Source: Planctomycetota bacterium (GTDB lineage Bacteria > Planctomycetota > Phycisphaerae > Phycisphaerales > UBA1924). Taken from it: a stretch of 22,011 bases of DNA. The stretch spans positions 1 to 22,011 of the forward strand of contig JAEYTB010000230.1 in NCBI GenBank assembly GCA_023434205.1. The letters run 5' to 3'. This document shows, piece after piece, positions 1-7,088 of the stretch; within the stretch, counting starts at the first letter, position 1, and each line of letters begins with the position of its first letter. The notes under the pieces are model-generated. The model had not been told where the DNA came from, did not search any database, and saw nothing but the letters and a program-made list of their open reading frames with translations. The position numbers and the translations under genes are program-made.

Positions 1-383
1 ACCTTGAAGGTGCGGGCGAGCTCATCGAGCACGGCGTTCCAGGCCTGGCCGGAGAGGCTGGTGAGGGTTCCGCCGCCGCGGGGGGCTGCGACGCCGGCGA
101 GCACCCAGCCGCGTTTGGCGGCCTCGGCGCGCCAGAGCTTCTCGAGCTCGTTGCGGACGGCGTTCTCGTCGGGGCGTGCGCCGGCGAAGTAGATGAGGAC
201 GGGGACGGGGGTGCCGGGCGCGTAGTCGGGCGGGAAGGTGAGGAGGTAGGGGATATCGACGGTGCCGGCGCCGGTGCGGACGCGGGCCATGTCGAAGGGG
301 CGCGGGGGCTGGGGCTGGGCCGCGGCGGTGGAACAGAGCAGGGCGAGGAGCACGCACGCGAGCAGGGCGCGGAGGTGGGTCAT
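1..383 (-). CDS. Secreted alpha/beta-hydrolase-like protein, C-terminal part beyond the window
   Basis: The frame begins with ATG at 381-383 and stays open to the left edge, so about 127 N-terminal residues are seen and the end is missing. The first 22 or so residues form a signal peptide (MTHLRALLACVLLALLCSTA, then AAAQ), which points to export. The mature part has a strand-rich segment with PYLLTFPPDYAPG, then VPVLIYFAG, later GWVLAGVAAPRGGG and then an amphipathic helix. This is the usual opening of secreted esterase, phospholipase or PHB-depolymerase-like hydrolases, where the lid strand and the first two core strands come before the nucleophile elbow. The catalytic Ser, Asp and His would lie outside the window, so activity cannot be judged. 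The next gene on the same strand ends 189 bp upstream and is probably a separate transcription unit. The hydrolase fold is an inference from the pattern. Confidence 0.7.
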   Translation of the reverse strand, partial: MTHLRALLACVLLALLCSTAAAQPQPPRPFDMARVRTGAGTVDIPYLLTFPPDYAPGTPVPVLIYFAGARPDENAVRNELEKLWRAEAAKRGWVLAGVAAPRGGGTLTSLSGQAWNAVLDELARTFK

Positions 384-572
384 GCGTACATGGTTACCGG
401 GGTTGGGCGTGGCCGCAAGGGGCGGGGGGTGAAGGGCGCGTTTTTGCGCACAAACCCGGTGACGCTCGGGCGAGCGGTGCCACGACCGCGTTCCGTCGTC
501 GTGCTTCTCCGCTACCAGAATCCAGGGACCGCGGTCTCCGGGTTTTCTTTTGCAGCCCGAAAGAAAGTGGCC
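384..572. other. Intergenic region, weak inverted repeats, no gene seen
   Basis: No convincing coding frame is seen. It contains a 10-bp palindrome GACCGCGGTC (527-536) and an AT-rich inverted repeat TTTCTTT (544-550) / AAAGAAA (560-566) about 7 bp past the stop of the HAF-repeat gene. The latter could serve as a terminator for that gene, but its stem is AT-only and there is no clean U-tract in the right position, so this is weak. The promoter of the hydrolase gene should also lie here; no clear -35/-10 pair was identified. Confidence 0.3.
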
Positions 573-1643
573 TTAGCGCCGCCGGCGCGCCGCGATCAGC
601 CCGGCGGCGCCGATCGTCACCCACGCCGCGGGGGCAGGGATCGTGGCGTAGAAGCCCTCGACCTGCCCGAGGGCGTTGAGCCCGTGGCCGACGACCACCC
701 GCCCGTCGGCCGACACCGCGGTGGCGGTGCTCAGGTTCCAGCCCTGAACGCCGGTGGCCCCGTTGGCGAGCAGGAATGCCTTGAGGTTGACCATGCCGGA
801 CTCTGGCGTCCAGAAGAACGCGGAGTTCTGCGAGCCCCCCGCCGCCCCGACGATGACATTCCCGTCCGCGCTGATGCCGTTGCCCTGCCCCGGGCCGATG
901 GGGACCATTCCCGTCGCCTCGGTCCAGCGGAAGGTCGTCGTCGCGTCCATCATCCCGGTCACGACCGCGCCGTCGCCGCTCACCGCGAAGGCCTGCGACC
1001 ACGTGCCGGGGACGGGCCGCAGCGATACAAAGCCCGTCTCGGCGCGCCAACGGGCCGCCTGGAAGCCCGTGCCGGTGTCCCCCCACCCTACGACAGTGCT
1101 CCCATCGGCGCTGATGGCCGCGCCCCGGCTGGACGCGCCGGTGGGGTGGATGCCCAGCGCCTGCGGACCACCCGCCTGCGTCCATCGCGTGGCTTGCAGG
1201 GGTCCCGGGGTGCTGGGAAGGCTCGTTCCAACCGCGGCGGTCCCATCGGCGCTGAGACCTGCCACGTCCGATGTCGTTGGGCTCATCCCGCTCATGGGCA
1301 CCATGCCCGTGCTGTTGGTCCAGATGAAGGGTTGGATCCCGCCCGCCACACCCACAATTACTGACCCGTCCCCGCTCACCCCGGTCGCGTAGCTGTACCT
1401 GGGGGGATCAAAGAGCTGCCCGAGGCCCACCATGCCGGTCCCCGGCCGCCAGTACACCGCCTGCGTGACGCCCGTGGGCCCCCCGGCATCGCCCACGACC
1501 GTCGTCCCGTCCGCCGAGACGGCGAGCGCACGGCTTCCCGGGCCGAAGAGCCCCCCGATGCCCTGAAACGTGGCGGACGCGAGGGCTGAGGCCCCAGGAA
1601 TGAGCGAGACCATCACCCCAAGCGCACACAGGGAGCGGTTCAT
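573..1643 (-). CDS. Secreted HAF-repeat protein with PEP-CTERM-like C-terminus
   Basis: A protein of 356 residues. The start chosen is ATG 1641-1643, because it is followed by a good signal peptide (MNRSLCALGVMVSLIPGASA, then LASA); the frame stays open further upstream but that part resembles nothing. The mature part consists of about seven repeats of 40-50 residues built on the pattern [A/G]xxxSADGxxVVG followed by a W- or F-containing strand and GMV.L, for example ALAVSADGTTVVG, ATGVSGDGSVIVG and GNGISADGNVIVG. These are HAF-type repeats, which probably build a beta-propeller. The C-terminus (Pro-Ala-Pro, hydrophobic helix, AARRRR) is a PEP-CTERM-like sorting tail of the Phycisphaerae variety, normally processed by an exosortase/archaeosortase-type enzyme; none is in this window. 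The protein is expected outside the inner membrane. Its ligand or role is unknown. Confident on architecture, not on function. Confidence 0.85.
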   Translation of the reverse strand: MNRSLCALGVMVSLIPGASALASATFQGIGGLFGPGSRALAVSADGTTVVGDAGGPTGVTQAVYWRPGTGMVGLGQLFDPPRYSYATGVSGDGSVIVGVAGGIQPFIWTNSTGMVPMSGMSPTTSDVAGLSADGTAAVGTSLPSTPGPLQATRWTQAGGPQALGIHPTGASSRGAAISADGSTVVGWGDTGTGFQAARWRAETGFVSLRPVPGTWSQAFAVSGDGAVVTGMMDATTTFRWTEATGMVPIGPGQGNGISADGNVIVGAAGGSQNSAFFWTPESGMVNLKAFLLANGATGVQGWNLSTATAVSADGRVVVGHGLNALGQVEGFYATIPAPAAWVTIGAAGLIAARRRR

Positions 1644-1748
1644 CCTCACAGGATACTGGATGGGCGGTCGTACGCAATTAAGTCTGAGAGACTTATCATG
1701 GGATGGAAACTCGCCAGGCGGGTCGCACTGGCAGCCGCCTCGCGTGAA

Positions 1749-1856
1749 GTGCCACTGGCGTCTTGTCCGCCAGTGGGGCGGTGGCGTGGGGGGAAGAACC
1801 ATCGTTCGTGCGCACGGACGCAACCGCGGCACTGGCAGACAAGCTGCCAGTGGCAC
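1749..1856. repeat. REPIN-like pair of inverted palindromic repeats
   Basis: Two 28-bp units lie head to head in the 246-bp gap between the HAF-repeat gene and the DinB gene. Unit 1 is 1749-1776 and unit 2 is 1829-1856 on the other strand. Unit 1 folds as CCACTGGCG (1752-1760), loop TCTTGTC, CGCCAGTGG (1768-1776). Unit 2 folds as CACTGGCAG (1830-1838), loop ACAAG, CTGCCAGTG (1844-1852). Aligned in the same sense the units agree at 24 of 28 positions. Two of the four differences are a matched pair that keeps the stem (G-C in one, A-T in the other). A third half-arm, GCACTGGCAG, is present at 1726-1735. The layout matches REP doublets (REPINs), which are dispersed by RAYT transposases; no RAYT gene is in the window. 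Confidence 0.75.
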
Positions 1857-1878
1857 CGGGCCGATTACGCTGCCGGGC

Positions 1879-1887
1879 AGGAGGTGA
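1879..1887 (+). promoter_or_regulatory. Strong Shine-Dalgarno site of the DinB gene
   Basis: AGGAGGTGA ends two bases before ATG 1890. It fixes the DinB start at 1890 rather than at the upstream ATG at 1698, whose extra codons would translate the REPIN palindromes. Confidence 0.8.
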
Positions 1888-1889
1888 CC

Positions 1890-2396
1890 ATGGACCGCAG
1901 AACGACGATCGCAGAGGGGGTGCTGTCGACCAAGGCGCTGTTGACGCGGTATCTCAAGGGGTTCAGCGATGCGAACCACACGGTGCAGGCGGCGGGGCTG
2001 CCGAACCATGTGGCGTGGACGCTGGGGCACCTGGCGTTGACGATGCACCGGATCGCGGAGCACTTTGATGGGCGGGGGCTGCCGGAGGGGGACTTTGGCG
2101 CGGAGAATGATGCGCGCCGGTTCGGGACCGAGCGCGTGTGCTTTGGGTCGAGCGTTGGGGATGGCGCGTGGCCGGGGTTGGCGCGGTGCGTGGAGGTGTA
2201 TGAGGCGGCGGCGGACCGGCTCGCGGCGGGGGTGCGCGCGTGCGAGGATGCGAAGCTCGACACGATGATCAAGTGGGGGCCGGGGGAGATTCCGTTGTAC
2301 CAGGCGGGGATGCGGATGATCTTTCATAATGGGATGCACACGGGGCAGATCGCGGACCTGAGGCGAGCGCTGGGGATGGGGTCGATCTTTGTGTGA
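1890..2396 (+). CDS. DinB-family four-helix protein
   Basis: A protein of 168 residues, typical for the DinB/YfiT-like family (four-helix bundle, usually with one divalent metal). The metal ligands are visible as His47 in WTLGHL and the pair His146/His150 in FHNGMHTGQ near the C-terminus, which is the family pattern H...HxxxH. Members are metal-dependent transferases or hydrolases acting on thiols (bacillithiol, mycothiol, glutathione), or stress proteins; the substrate here cannot be told. No signal peptide, so it is cytoplasmic. The start follows a strong ribosome-binding site. Its stop codon overlaps the GTG of the next gene by four bases, which suggests translational coupling. I am confident of the family but not of the reaction. 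Confidence 0.85.
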   Translation: MDRRTTIAEGVLSTKALLTRYLKGFSDANHTVQAAGLPNHVAWTLGHLALTMHRIAEHFDGRGLPEGDFGAENDARRFGTERVCFGSSVGDGAWPGLARCVEVYEAAADRLAAGVRACEDAKLDTMIKWGPGEIPLYQAGMRMIFHNGMHTGQIADLRRALGMGSIFV

Positions 2397-2773
2397 GGGT
2401 GAAAGCGGAAAGCGGAAGGCGGAGTGTTGTGTTCGGAGTGTGGGGCGATGTCGTGAGCGCGCGGGATTCCGTATTGGCGTGGGTGAAGTGGGTGGCGTCG
2501 CTCGTGGTCATCATGTTCCTGATCACGGGTCTGTTCATCTTCCCGAAGACGTGGGTGGTCTTTGTTCCGTTGGTGGTGGTGTGCGCCTGGCTGTGGGTGC
2601 GCGATGTGGAGTTGTACGGGCGTGAGGCGGTGCGGTCGGATGCTCATGTGCGGCATGAGCGGCGGACGCGCGGGCAGTGCGTGGCGTGCGGGTATGACCG
2701 CGCCGGTCTAGGTGAGGGGGAGGCGTGCCCGGAGTGTGGGGCTTCACCCGCCGCGCCGGGGCAAGAAGGGTGA
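2393..2773 (+). CDS. Small two-TM membrane protein with C-terminal zinc ribbon
   Basis: A protein of up to 126 residues starting with GTG inside the stop of the DinB gene (GTGA overlap, 2393-2396). An alternative GTG at 2429 has a purine-rich stretch (GGCGGAG) just before it and would give 114 residues. Two hydrophobic helices follow (about residues 33-50 and 54-69) with a short loop, FPKT, between them. The C-terminal soluble tail carries Cys96-x2-Cys99 and Cys112-x2-Cys115 in the form CVACGYD...ACPECG, a rubredoxin-like zinc ribbon common in planctomycete small membrane proteins. The positive-inside pattern suggests that the zinc ribbon faces the cytoplasm. Function unknown. It ends 85 bp from the convergent SecA-like gene. 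Confidence 0.7.
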   Translation: MRVKAESGRRSVVFGVWGDVVSARDSVLAWVKWVASLVVIMFLITGLFIFPKTWVVFVPLVVVCAWLWVRDVELYGREAVRSDAHVRHERRTRGQCVACGYDRAGLGEGEACPECGASPAAPGQEG

Positions 2774-2858
2774 GGGGAAGAGGTGCGTGCGGGGTGGCCC
2801 GGTGCGCAGCGCGGAGGGAGTTGGGCAATGACCCGCTCACTGCGTTCGGGGCTCGTAC

Positions 2859-4877
2859 TCAGCCAACGCCGGGGAGGTACTGGTCGATCCAGTCGTCCTG
2901 CTTGAGGACGGCGGCGCGGTTGCGGCGTTCGCGGGCTTCGTTGCGGGACTGGGCGAGGCGGAAGACTTTGGCGGCGAGGGTCGTGCTGGAGAGCTCAGGG
3001 GTTGAGGCTCGGTCGCGGAGGAGGCGGGCGAGGAGGGGGGCGTGCTTGGTGACGAGCTCGTCCTCGAGGGAGACGAAGACCTGGGAGGAGCCGGGGTCGC
3101 CCTGGCGGCCGGCGCGGCCGATGAACTGGCGGTCGATGCGCATGGCGCCGTGCATTTCGGTGAGGATGACGTGGAGGCCGCCGGCCTTGACGGCGGCTTC
3201 GTCGAGCTTGATGTCTGTGCCGCGGCCGGCCATGTTGGTGGCGACGGTGATGGCGGCAACGCCGGCGGAGAGGCCGCCGGAGGCGCCCTTGCCGGCGCGG
3301 GCGATGACCTCGGCCTCGTCCTTGTCGAAGTTGGCGTTCAGGACCTGGTGCTGGAGGCCGCGCTGCTCGAGGAGCTTGCTGAGCAGCTCGCTGGCGGCGA
3401 TGGAGCGGGTGCCGACGAGGATGGGGCGGCCCTTGGCGTGGACCTCTTCGATGGAGGCGGCGATGGCCTGCCACTTGTCGCTCATGGAGCGGAAGACGCG
3501 GAGGGGCCAGGCGGCGCGGGCGATGGGCTTGTTGGTGGGGATGATGGTGACGGGGCGGGCGTAGACGCCTTCGATCTCGATGGTGGCGTCCGCGGCGGTG
3601 CCGGTCATGCCGCAGAGGAAGGGGTAGCTGCGGTAGAAGCGCTGGAAGCTCATGCGGGCGAGGGTCTCGCGGTCGGCGGTGACCTCGAGGTTCTCCTTCG
3701 CCTCGACGGCCTGGTGCAGGCCGTGCTCCCAGGAGCGGTCGGGGAGGAAGCGGCCGGTGTACTCGTCGACGATGACGACCTTGCCGTCGACGATCTCGTA
3801 CTGCTGGCCGCGGATGTAGCAGTGCTTGGCGACGAGGGCCTGGCGGACGAGCTCTTCGGCGCGGCGGGTGGCCTTCCAGATGGCTTCGCCCGCGCGGTCG
3901 GTGATCTCCTGGAACATCTGGTGGCAGCGGTGCGTGCCGCGGCGCTTGAGCTCGGCCTTGCGCTGGACGTGCTGGATTTCGTAGTCGGGGCCCTCGTCGA
4001 GCCTGGCGGCGATCTGTGAGGCCTGCTTGTAGACGCGGGACATTTCGTCCTCGCGCCGGGAGCGGGCGATGATGAGGGGGACGACGCCCTCGTCGATGAG
4101 GACGGCGTCGGCTTCGTCGACCATGGCGGCGCGCAGGCCGGGGACGAGGGGGGCCTGGGCGCCGGGGCGGACGGCGAGCTGGTGTCGCGCGGCCCAGGCG
4201 GTGCCGGCCTTGCCGAGCATGATCTGGTCGCGGAGCCAGTCGGCGACGATCTGCTTGGGCGTGCCGTAGACGATGGGGCGGGCGTAGACCTGGGCGCGCT
4301 CGGCGGGCTCCATCTCCTGGGTGATGGCGCCGACGTCGAGGCCGCAGCGGCGGTAGATGGGGGCGCGGGAGGCCGCGTCGCGGGCGGCGAGGTAGTCGTT
4401 GACGGTGAAGATGTGCAGGCGGCGGTGCTGCCAGGCGATGAGGGGAGCGGCGATGGAGCCGGTCAGGGTCTTGCCCTCTCCGGTGAGCATTTCCACGACC
4501 CTGCCGTGGTACATGGCGAGGGCGGCCATGAGCTGGACGGGGAAGGGCTCTTCGCCGGTGACGCGGCGGGCGATCTCGCGGACGCCGGCGAGGGCGCGTC
4601 GCACGGCGTCCTCATCCTGGCGGCGGCGGGCGAAGAGCTCGCGGAGGGTGGTGATGTGGTGCTCGAGGGCGCCGTCGGACATGCTGCGCATCTGGGGGGC
4701 GAGCGCGGCGACCTGCTGGGCCTGCGTCCAGAGGTAGTCCTTGTTGGTGCGGCGGTGGCGGACGGCGGTGCCGGCGCGGCTGGCGAGCATGTCCAGGCCG
4801 CGGGGGATCTCCGGGCGCAGGCGGCGGCTGCGGAGCGATTCGTAGAGGGCGTGGTATTGGGTGAGGGACTGGGTCAC
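2859..4877 (-). CDS. Short SecA-like preprotein-translocase ATPase
   Basis: A 672-residue SecA-family motor; canonical SecA has about 830-900. The start is GTG 4875-4877, overlapping the upstream stop as GTGA. The nucleotide-binding core is complete: FPVQLMAALAMYHG, Walker A TGEGKT (132-137), TVNDYLAARDA, Walker B VDEADAVLIDE (253-263, with DEAD where most SecA have DEVD), a preprotein cross-linking domain (about 270-365), GLHQAVEAKE, MTGTA (424-428), IPTNKP, NMAGRGTDIKL (548-558) and GRAGRQGDPGSS (587-598). After SLEDEL only about 65 residues remain: the start of the scaffold helix, then the end. Most of the helical scaffold with the two-helix finger, the wing domain and the zinc-binding C-terminus are missing. 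Neither other frame continues the homology past the stop, so the ending looks natural. It is last in an operon with an M50 protease and HlyD-type adaptors, so I infer a dedicated motor for that system rather than the housekeeping SecA. Confidence 0.93.
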   Translation of the reverse strand: MTQSLTQYHALYESLRSRRLRPEIPRGLDMLASRAGTAVRHRRTNKDYLWTQAQQVAALAPQMRSMSDGALEHHITTLRELFARRRQDEDAVRRALAGVREIARRVTGEEPFPVQLMAALAMYHGRVVEMLTGEGKTLTGSIAAPLIAWQHRRLHIFTVNDYLAARDAASRAPIYRRCGLDVGAITQEMEPAERAQVYARPIVYGTPKQIVADWLRDQIMLGKAGTAWAARHQLAVRPGAQAPLVPGLRAAMVDEADAVLIDEGVVPLIIARSRREDEMSRVYKQASQIAARLDEGPDYEIQHVQRKAELKRRGTHRCHQMFQEITDRAGEAIWKATRRAEELVRQALVAKHCYIRGQQYEIVDGKVVIVDEYTGRFLPDRSWEHGLHQAVEAKENLEVTADRETLARMSFQRFYRSYPFLCGMTGTAADATIEIEGVYARPVTIIPTNKPIARAAWPLRVFRSMSDKWQAIAASIEEVHAKGRPILVGTRSIAASELLSKLLEQRGLQHQVLNANFDKDEAEVIARAGKGASGGLSAGVAAITVATNMAGRGTDIKLDEAAVKAGGLHVILTEMHGAMRIDRQFIGRAGRQGDPGSSQVFVSLEDELVTKHAPLLARLLRDRASTPELSSTTLAAKVFRLAQSRNEARERRNRAAVLKQDDWIDQYLPGVG

Positions 4878-7036
4878 AGTTGGACGCGTCCCTGGATGAG
4901 CTTCTGGAGCCGGTCCACCCACTGCGCGGCGAGGGGCTTGCTGGGGAGGGTGACGCGGAGGGCGACGCGTTCGCCCGGGAGGCCGGCGAAGGTTTCGGTT
5001 TCGGGGGCGAAGTAGGCGCGGAAGAGGGGGCGGCGGGCCATCATGCCGCTGCGGTCCTCGGGCTCGGTCTCGATGAGGCCGCCGCCTGGGTAGCCCAGGC
5101 CGGGGTGGGGCAGCTCGCGGGTGGCGCCCTGGAGGCGCTTGACGTAGCGGCCCGCGAGGACCTCGTCCACGTTGGAGGATCGGCGCATCTCGACGCGGTA
5201 GTCCTCGGGGGGCAGCTCGTTGAGCCAGGCGCCCTCGGTCTGGGAGAGTGTCGCGACGACCTGGAGGCGGGTGGTGTCCACCACCTCGCAGATGCGCTCG
5301 CCCTCGCGGACGAAGGCGCCGATGAGAGATTCGGTATCGGGGCCGACGATCACGCCGTCGTGGGGGGCGCGGATCGTGAGCTTGTCGTGCTTGTCGCTGA
5401 GGTGGGCGAGCTTTTTGGCCAGGGTTTCGAGGTAGCGCTGCGCGGTCTGGGCGGAGTGCTGCTCCTTCTGCATCGCCAGGCCTTCTTTGCTGCGGACCTC
5501 GGCGATCTCGGCCTTCTCGTAGGCGAGCTCCGCGGCGAGCCGGTCGCTCTCGCACTCGAGGATCGGCTCGCCCGCCCTGACGAAGTCGCCAGGGCGCTTG
5601 AGGACGCGCGTGACAAAGCCGTCGGTCTTGACGAAGACGCCGCTGCGGGCCTCGCTCTCAACTACGCCGTCGGCGCGGCGGCGGTCGGGCATGGGGATGA
5701 CGCCGACGGAAAGGAGCGTTGCGGCGATGAGGGCCAGGCTGGTCAGGATGGCCCGGCCGCGGAACTCGTTGAGCTCCTGGTTGGTGGCGACCCAGTGGGC
5801 GAATGCGCCGATGGGCGCGATGAACCACACCGCGGCGGTCCACAGGGCGAGGAAGAGGCCGATGGCGAAGAGCTTGCCCATCACGTAGAGGGTGATGGAG
5901 AAGAAGAGGAAGACGCGGTACACGGCGGCGAGCACGCCGTAGACCAGGAGGATCAGGGCCTCGGCGGGGCTGCTGGTGGGGGGCGTGGCGGTTTTGATGC
6001 GGTAGAGGTAGCGCTTGGCCAGGAACTTGAGCATGTTCTGCGAGCGCTGCATGAGGTTGGGGACCTCGAGCAGGTCGGAGAGGATGTAGTACCCGTCGAA
6101 CTTCATGAGCGGGTTGGCGTTGAAGAGGACGGTGGAGATGCTGGCCGTGAGCATCACGTTGTAGCTGAGCTGGTGGACGAGGCCGGGGGTGTTGCGGGTG
6201 GCGAGCCAGATGAACGCGGCGATGCCCGCGGCGAAGAGCTCGAAGATCATGCCGCCCGCGCCGACGGCCATCCGCTGCCACTTGCTGGGGAAGGCCCAGG
6301 TGGCGGAGGCGTCGACGTAAGGGGCGGGGACGAGCACGAGCATCATGGCGCCGAACTCGGGGACCTGGCCCCCGAAGCGCTTGCAGATGAGGCCGTGGCC
6401 GAGCTCGTGCCAGAGCTTAAGGAGGACGAAGACGACCATCATCCAGCCCCAGTTGCTCGGGGCGATGGCGGTTTCAAAGCCGCTGCGCAGCGTGGCCATG
6501 TGGGGCAGGATGTTGGCGAGCGCGGCGATGATCCAGGCGACCCAGAGCGTGAAGCCGATGCGCCCGAGCAGGGGGCGGAAGAGGGGCTCCAGCCACGTGA
6601 GGATGCGGTCGGGGTTGAAGAGGCGGACGCGGAAGTACATGAGGCCGATGGCCTGCTGCTTGACCTTCTGGCCGATCCGCTTGCGGCCGCGGCCCAAAAG
6701 CTGCTCGGTCTCGGGGGGGACGTCGGCGGTGAGGAGGTTGCTGCTGAAGAGCTGGCTCAGGAGCTGGATGACGTCGTTCTGGGTGAGGGCGGCGTCGCCG
6801 TGCTTCTGGAGGCTCTGCTCCCAGACCTGCTCGACCTCGCGCCGGCCGTCGAGGAGGCCGACGAACTCGTGGGCGACGGGGTTGAGGCGGTAGTACTGGT
6901 TGGAGGAGGGGTCGTGGACGACGTGCCAGCGCTGGCCGCGGTAGTGCTGGCGCGTGATCTGGACGTGCGGGCGCAGGCGCGGCTTCATGACGCGGACGCG
7001 GTGCCAGAAGGGGGAGAATGTGGAGCGTTCAGACAT
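4874..7036 (-). CDS. PqqD-like / M50 site-2 protease / HlyD fusion, multi-pass membrane protein
   Basis: A 720-residue fusion of three modules. Residues about 21-104 resemble PqqD (LRPHVQITRQHYRG, then YYRLNPVAHEFVGLLDG and a helical end); PqqD-type domains bind leader peptides in several peptide-modifying systems. Residues about 160-445 are a polytopic M50 (site-2 protease) core with the zinc motif HELGH (His210, Glu211, His214) and the second ligand motif FNANPLMKFDGYY (Asp314). Residues about 455-720 form a HlyD-type adaptor: lipoyl-like half FVKTDGFVTRVLKRPGDFV, an alpha-hairpin (495-550), second half LTIRAPHDGVIVGP and a beta-barrel. All catalytic residues are present. M50-HlyD fusions occur near export and peptide-maturation genes in several phyla. 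The start is ATG 7034-7036, with no Shine-Dalgarno visible upstream. The stop overlaps the start of the SecA-like gene, arguing that the two work together. Confidence 0.9.
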   Translation of the reverse strand: MSERSTFSPFWHRVRVMKPRLRPHVQITRQHYRGQRWHVVHDPSSNQYYRLNPVAHEFVGLLDGRREVEQVWEQSLQKHGDAALTQNDVIQLLSQLFSSNLLTADVPPETEQLLGRGRKRIGQKVKQQAIGLMYFRVRLFNPDRILTWLEPLFRPLLGRIGFTLWVAWIIAALANILPHMATLRSGFETAIAPSNWGWMMVVFVLLKLWHELGHGLICKRFGGQVPEFGAMMLVLVPAPYVDASATWAFPSKWQRMAVGAGGMIFELFAAGIAAFIWLATRNTPGLVHQLSYNVMLTASISTVLFNANPLMKFDGYYILSDLLEVPNLMQRSQNMLKFLAKRYLYRIKTATPPTSSPAEALILLVYGVLAAVYRVFLFFSITLYVMGKLFAIGLFLALWTAAVWFIAPIGAFAHWVATNQELNEFRGRAILTSLALIAATLLSVGVIPMPDRRRADGVVESEARSGVFVKTDGFVTRVLKRPGDFVRAGEPILECESDRLAAELAYEKAEIAEVRSKEGLAMQKEQHSAQTAQRYLETLAKKLAHLSDKHDKLTIRAPHDGVIVGPDTESLIGAFVREGERICEVVDTTRLQVVATLSQTEGAWLNELPPEDYRVEMRRSSNVDEVLAGRYVKRLQGATRELPHPGLGYPGGGLIETEPEDRSGMMARRPLFRAYFAPETETFAGLPGERVALRVTLPSKPLAAQWVDRLQKLIQGRVQL

Positions 7037-7043
7037 GGGGGGA

Positions 7044-7088
7044 GATGGGACCGATGTGACGGATGGGACTCATGGGACTGATGGGACT
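7044..7088. repeat. Five tandem 9-bp repeats between two operon genes
   Basis: Read on the plus strand the units are GATGGGACC, GATGTGACG, GATGGGACT, CATGGGACT and GATGGGACT, without gaps, from 7044 to 7088. They fill nearly the whole 51-bp space between the stop codon of the GAF-HlyD gene (7088-7090) and the start codon of the protease fusion (7036), and they replace the place where a ribosome-binding site would be expected. In the transcript they read as pyrimidine-rich AGTCCCATC units. They may arise by slippage and alter spacing or translation. Confidence 0.85.

Noticed and set aside
1698..1889. N-terminal extension of the DinB protein
   Set aside because: It would translate the REPIN palindromes. 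ATG 1890 has a strong ribosome-binding site and gives the usual family length.
1644..2339. N-terminal extension of the HAF-repeat protein
   Set aside because: It runs antisense through the DinB gene. The signal peptide begins at 1643.
4878..5555. Upstream extension of the SecA-like frame by about 226 residues
   Set aside because: The frame is open only because of GC-rich codon bias; it lies inside the protease fusion in another frame, is arginine/proline-rich and lacks any SecA feature. The GTGA overlap and the SecA-like N-terminus fix the start at 4877.
4874..7036. Considered as RseP-like housekeeping site-2 protease
   Set aside because: RseP has PDZ domains and no PqqD or HlyD part; the domain order here is different.
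4880..7081. 733-codon open frame on the plus strand opposite the protease fusion
   Set aside because: Its translation is a low-complexity Ala/Gly/Glu/Val/Asp mixture typical of an antisense shadow of GC-rich coding DNA. The minus-strand frame has HELGH and HlyD motifs.
7044..7088. Short tandem repeats considered as a CRISPR array
   Set aside because: The units are 9 bp with no spacers, and no cas gene is present.
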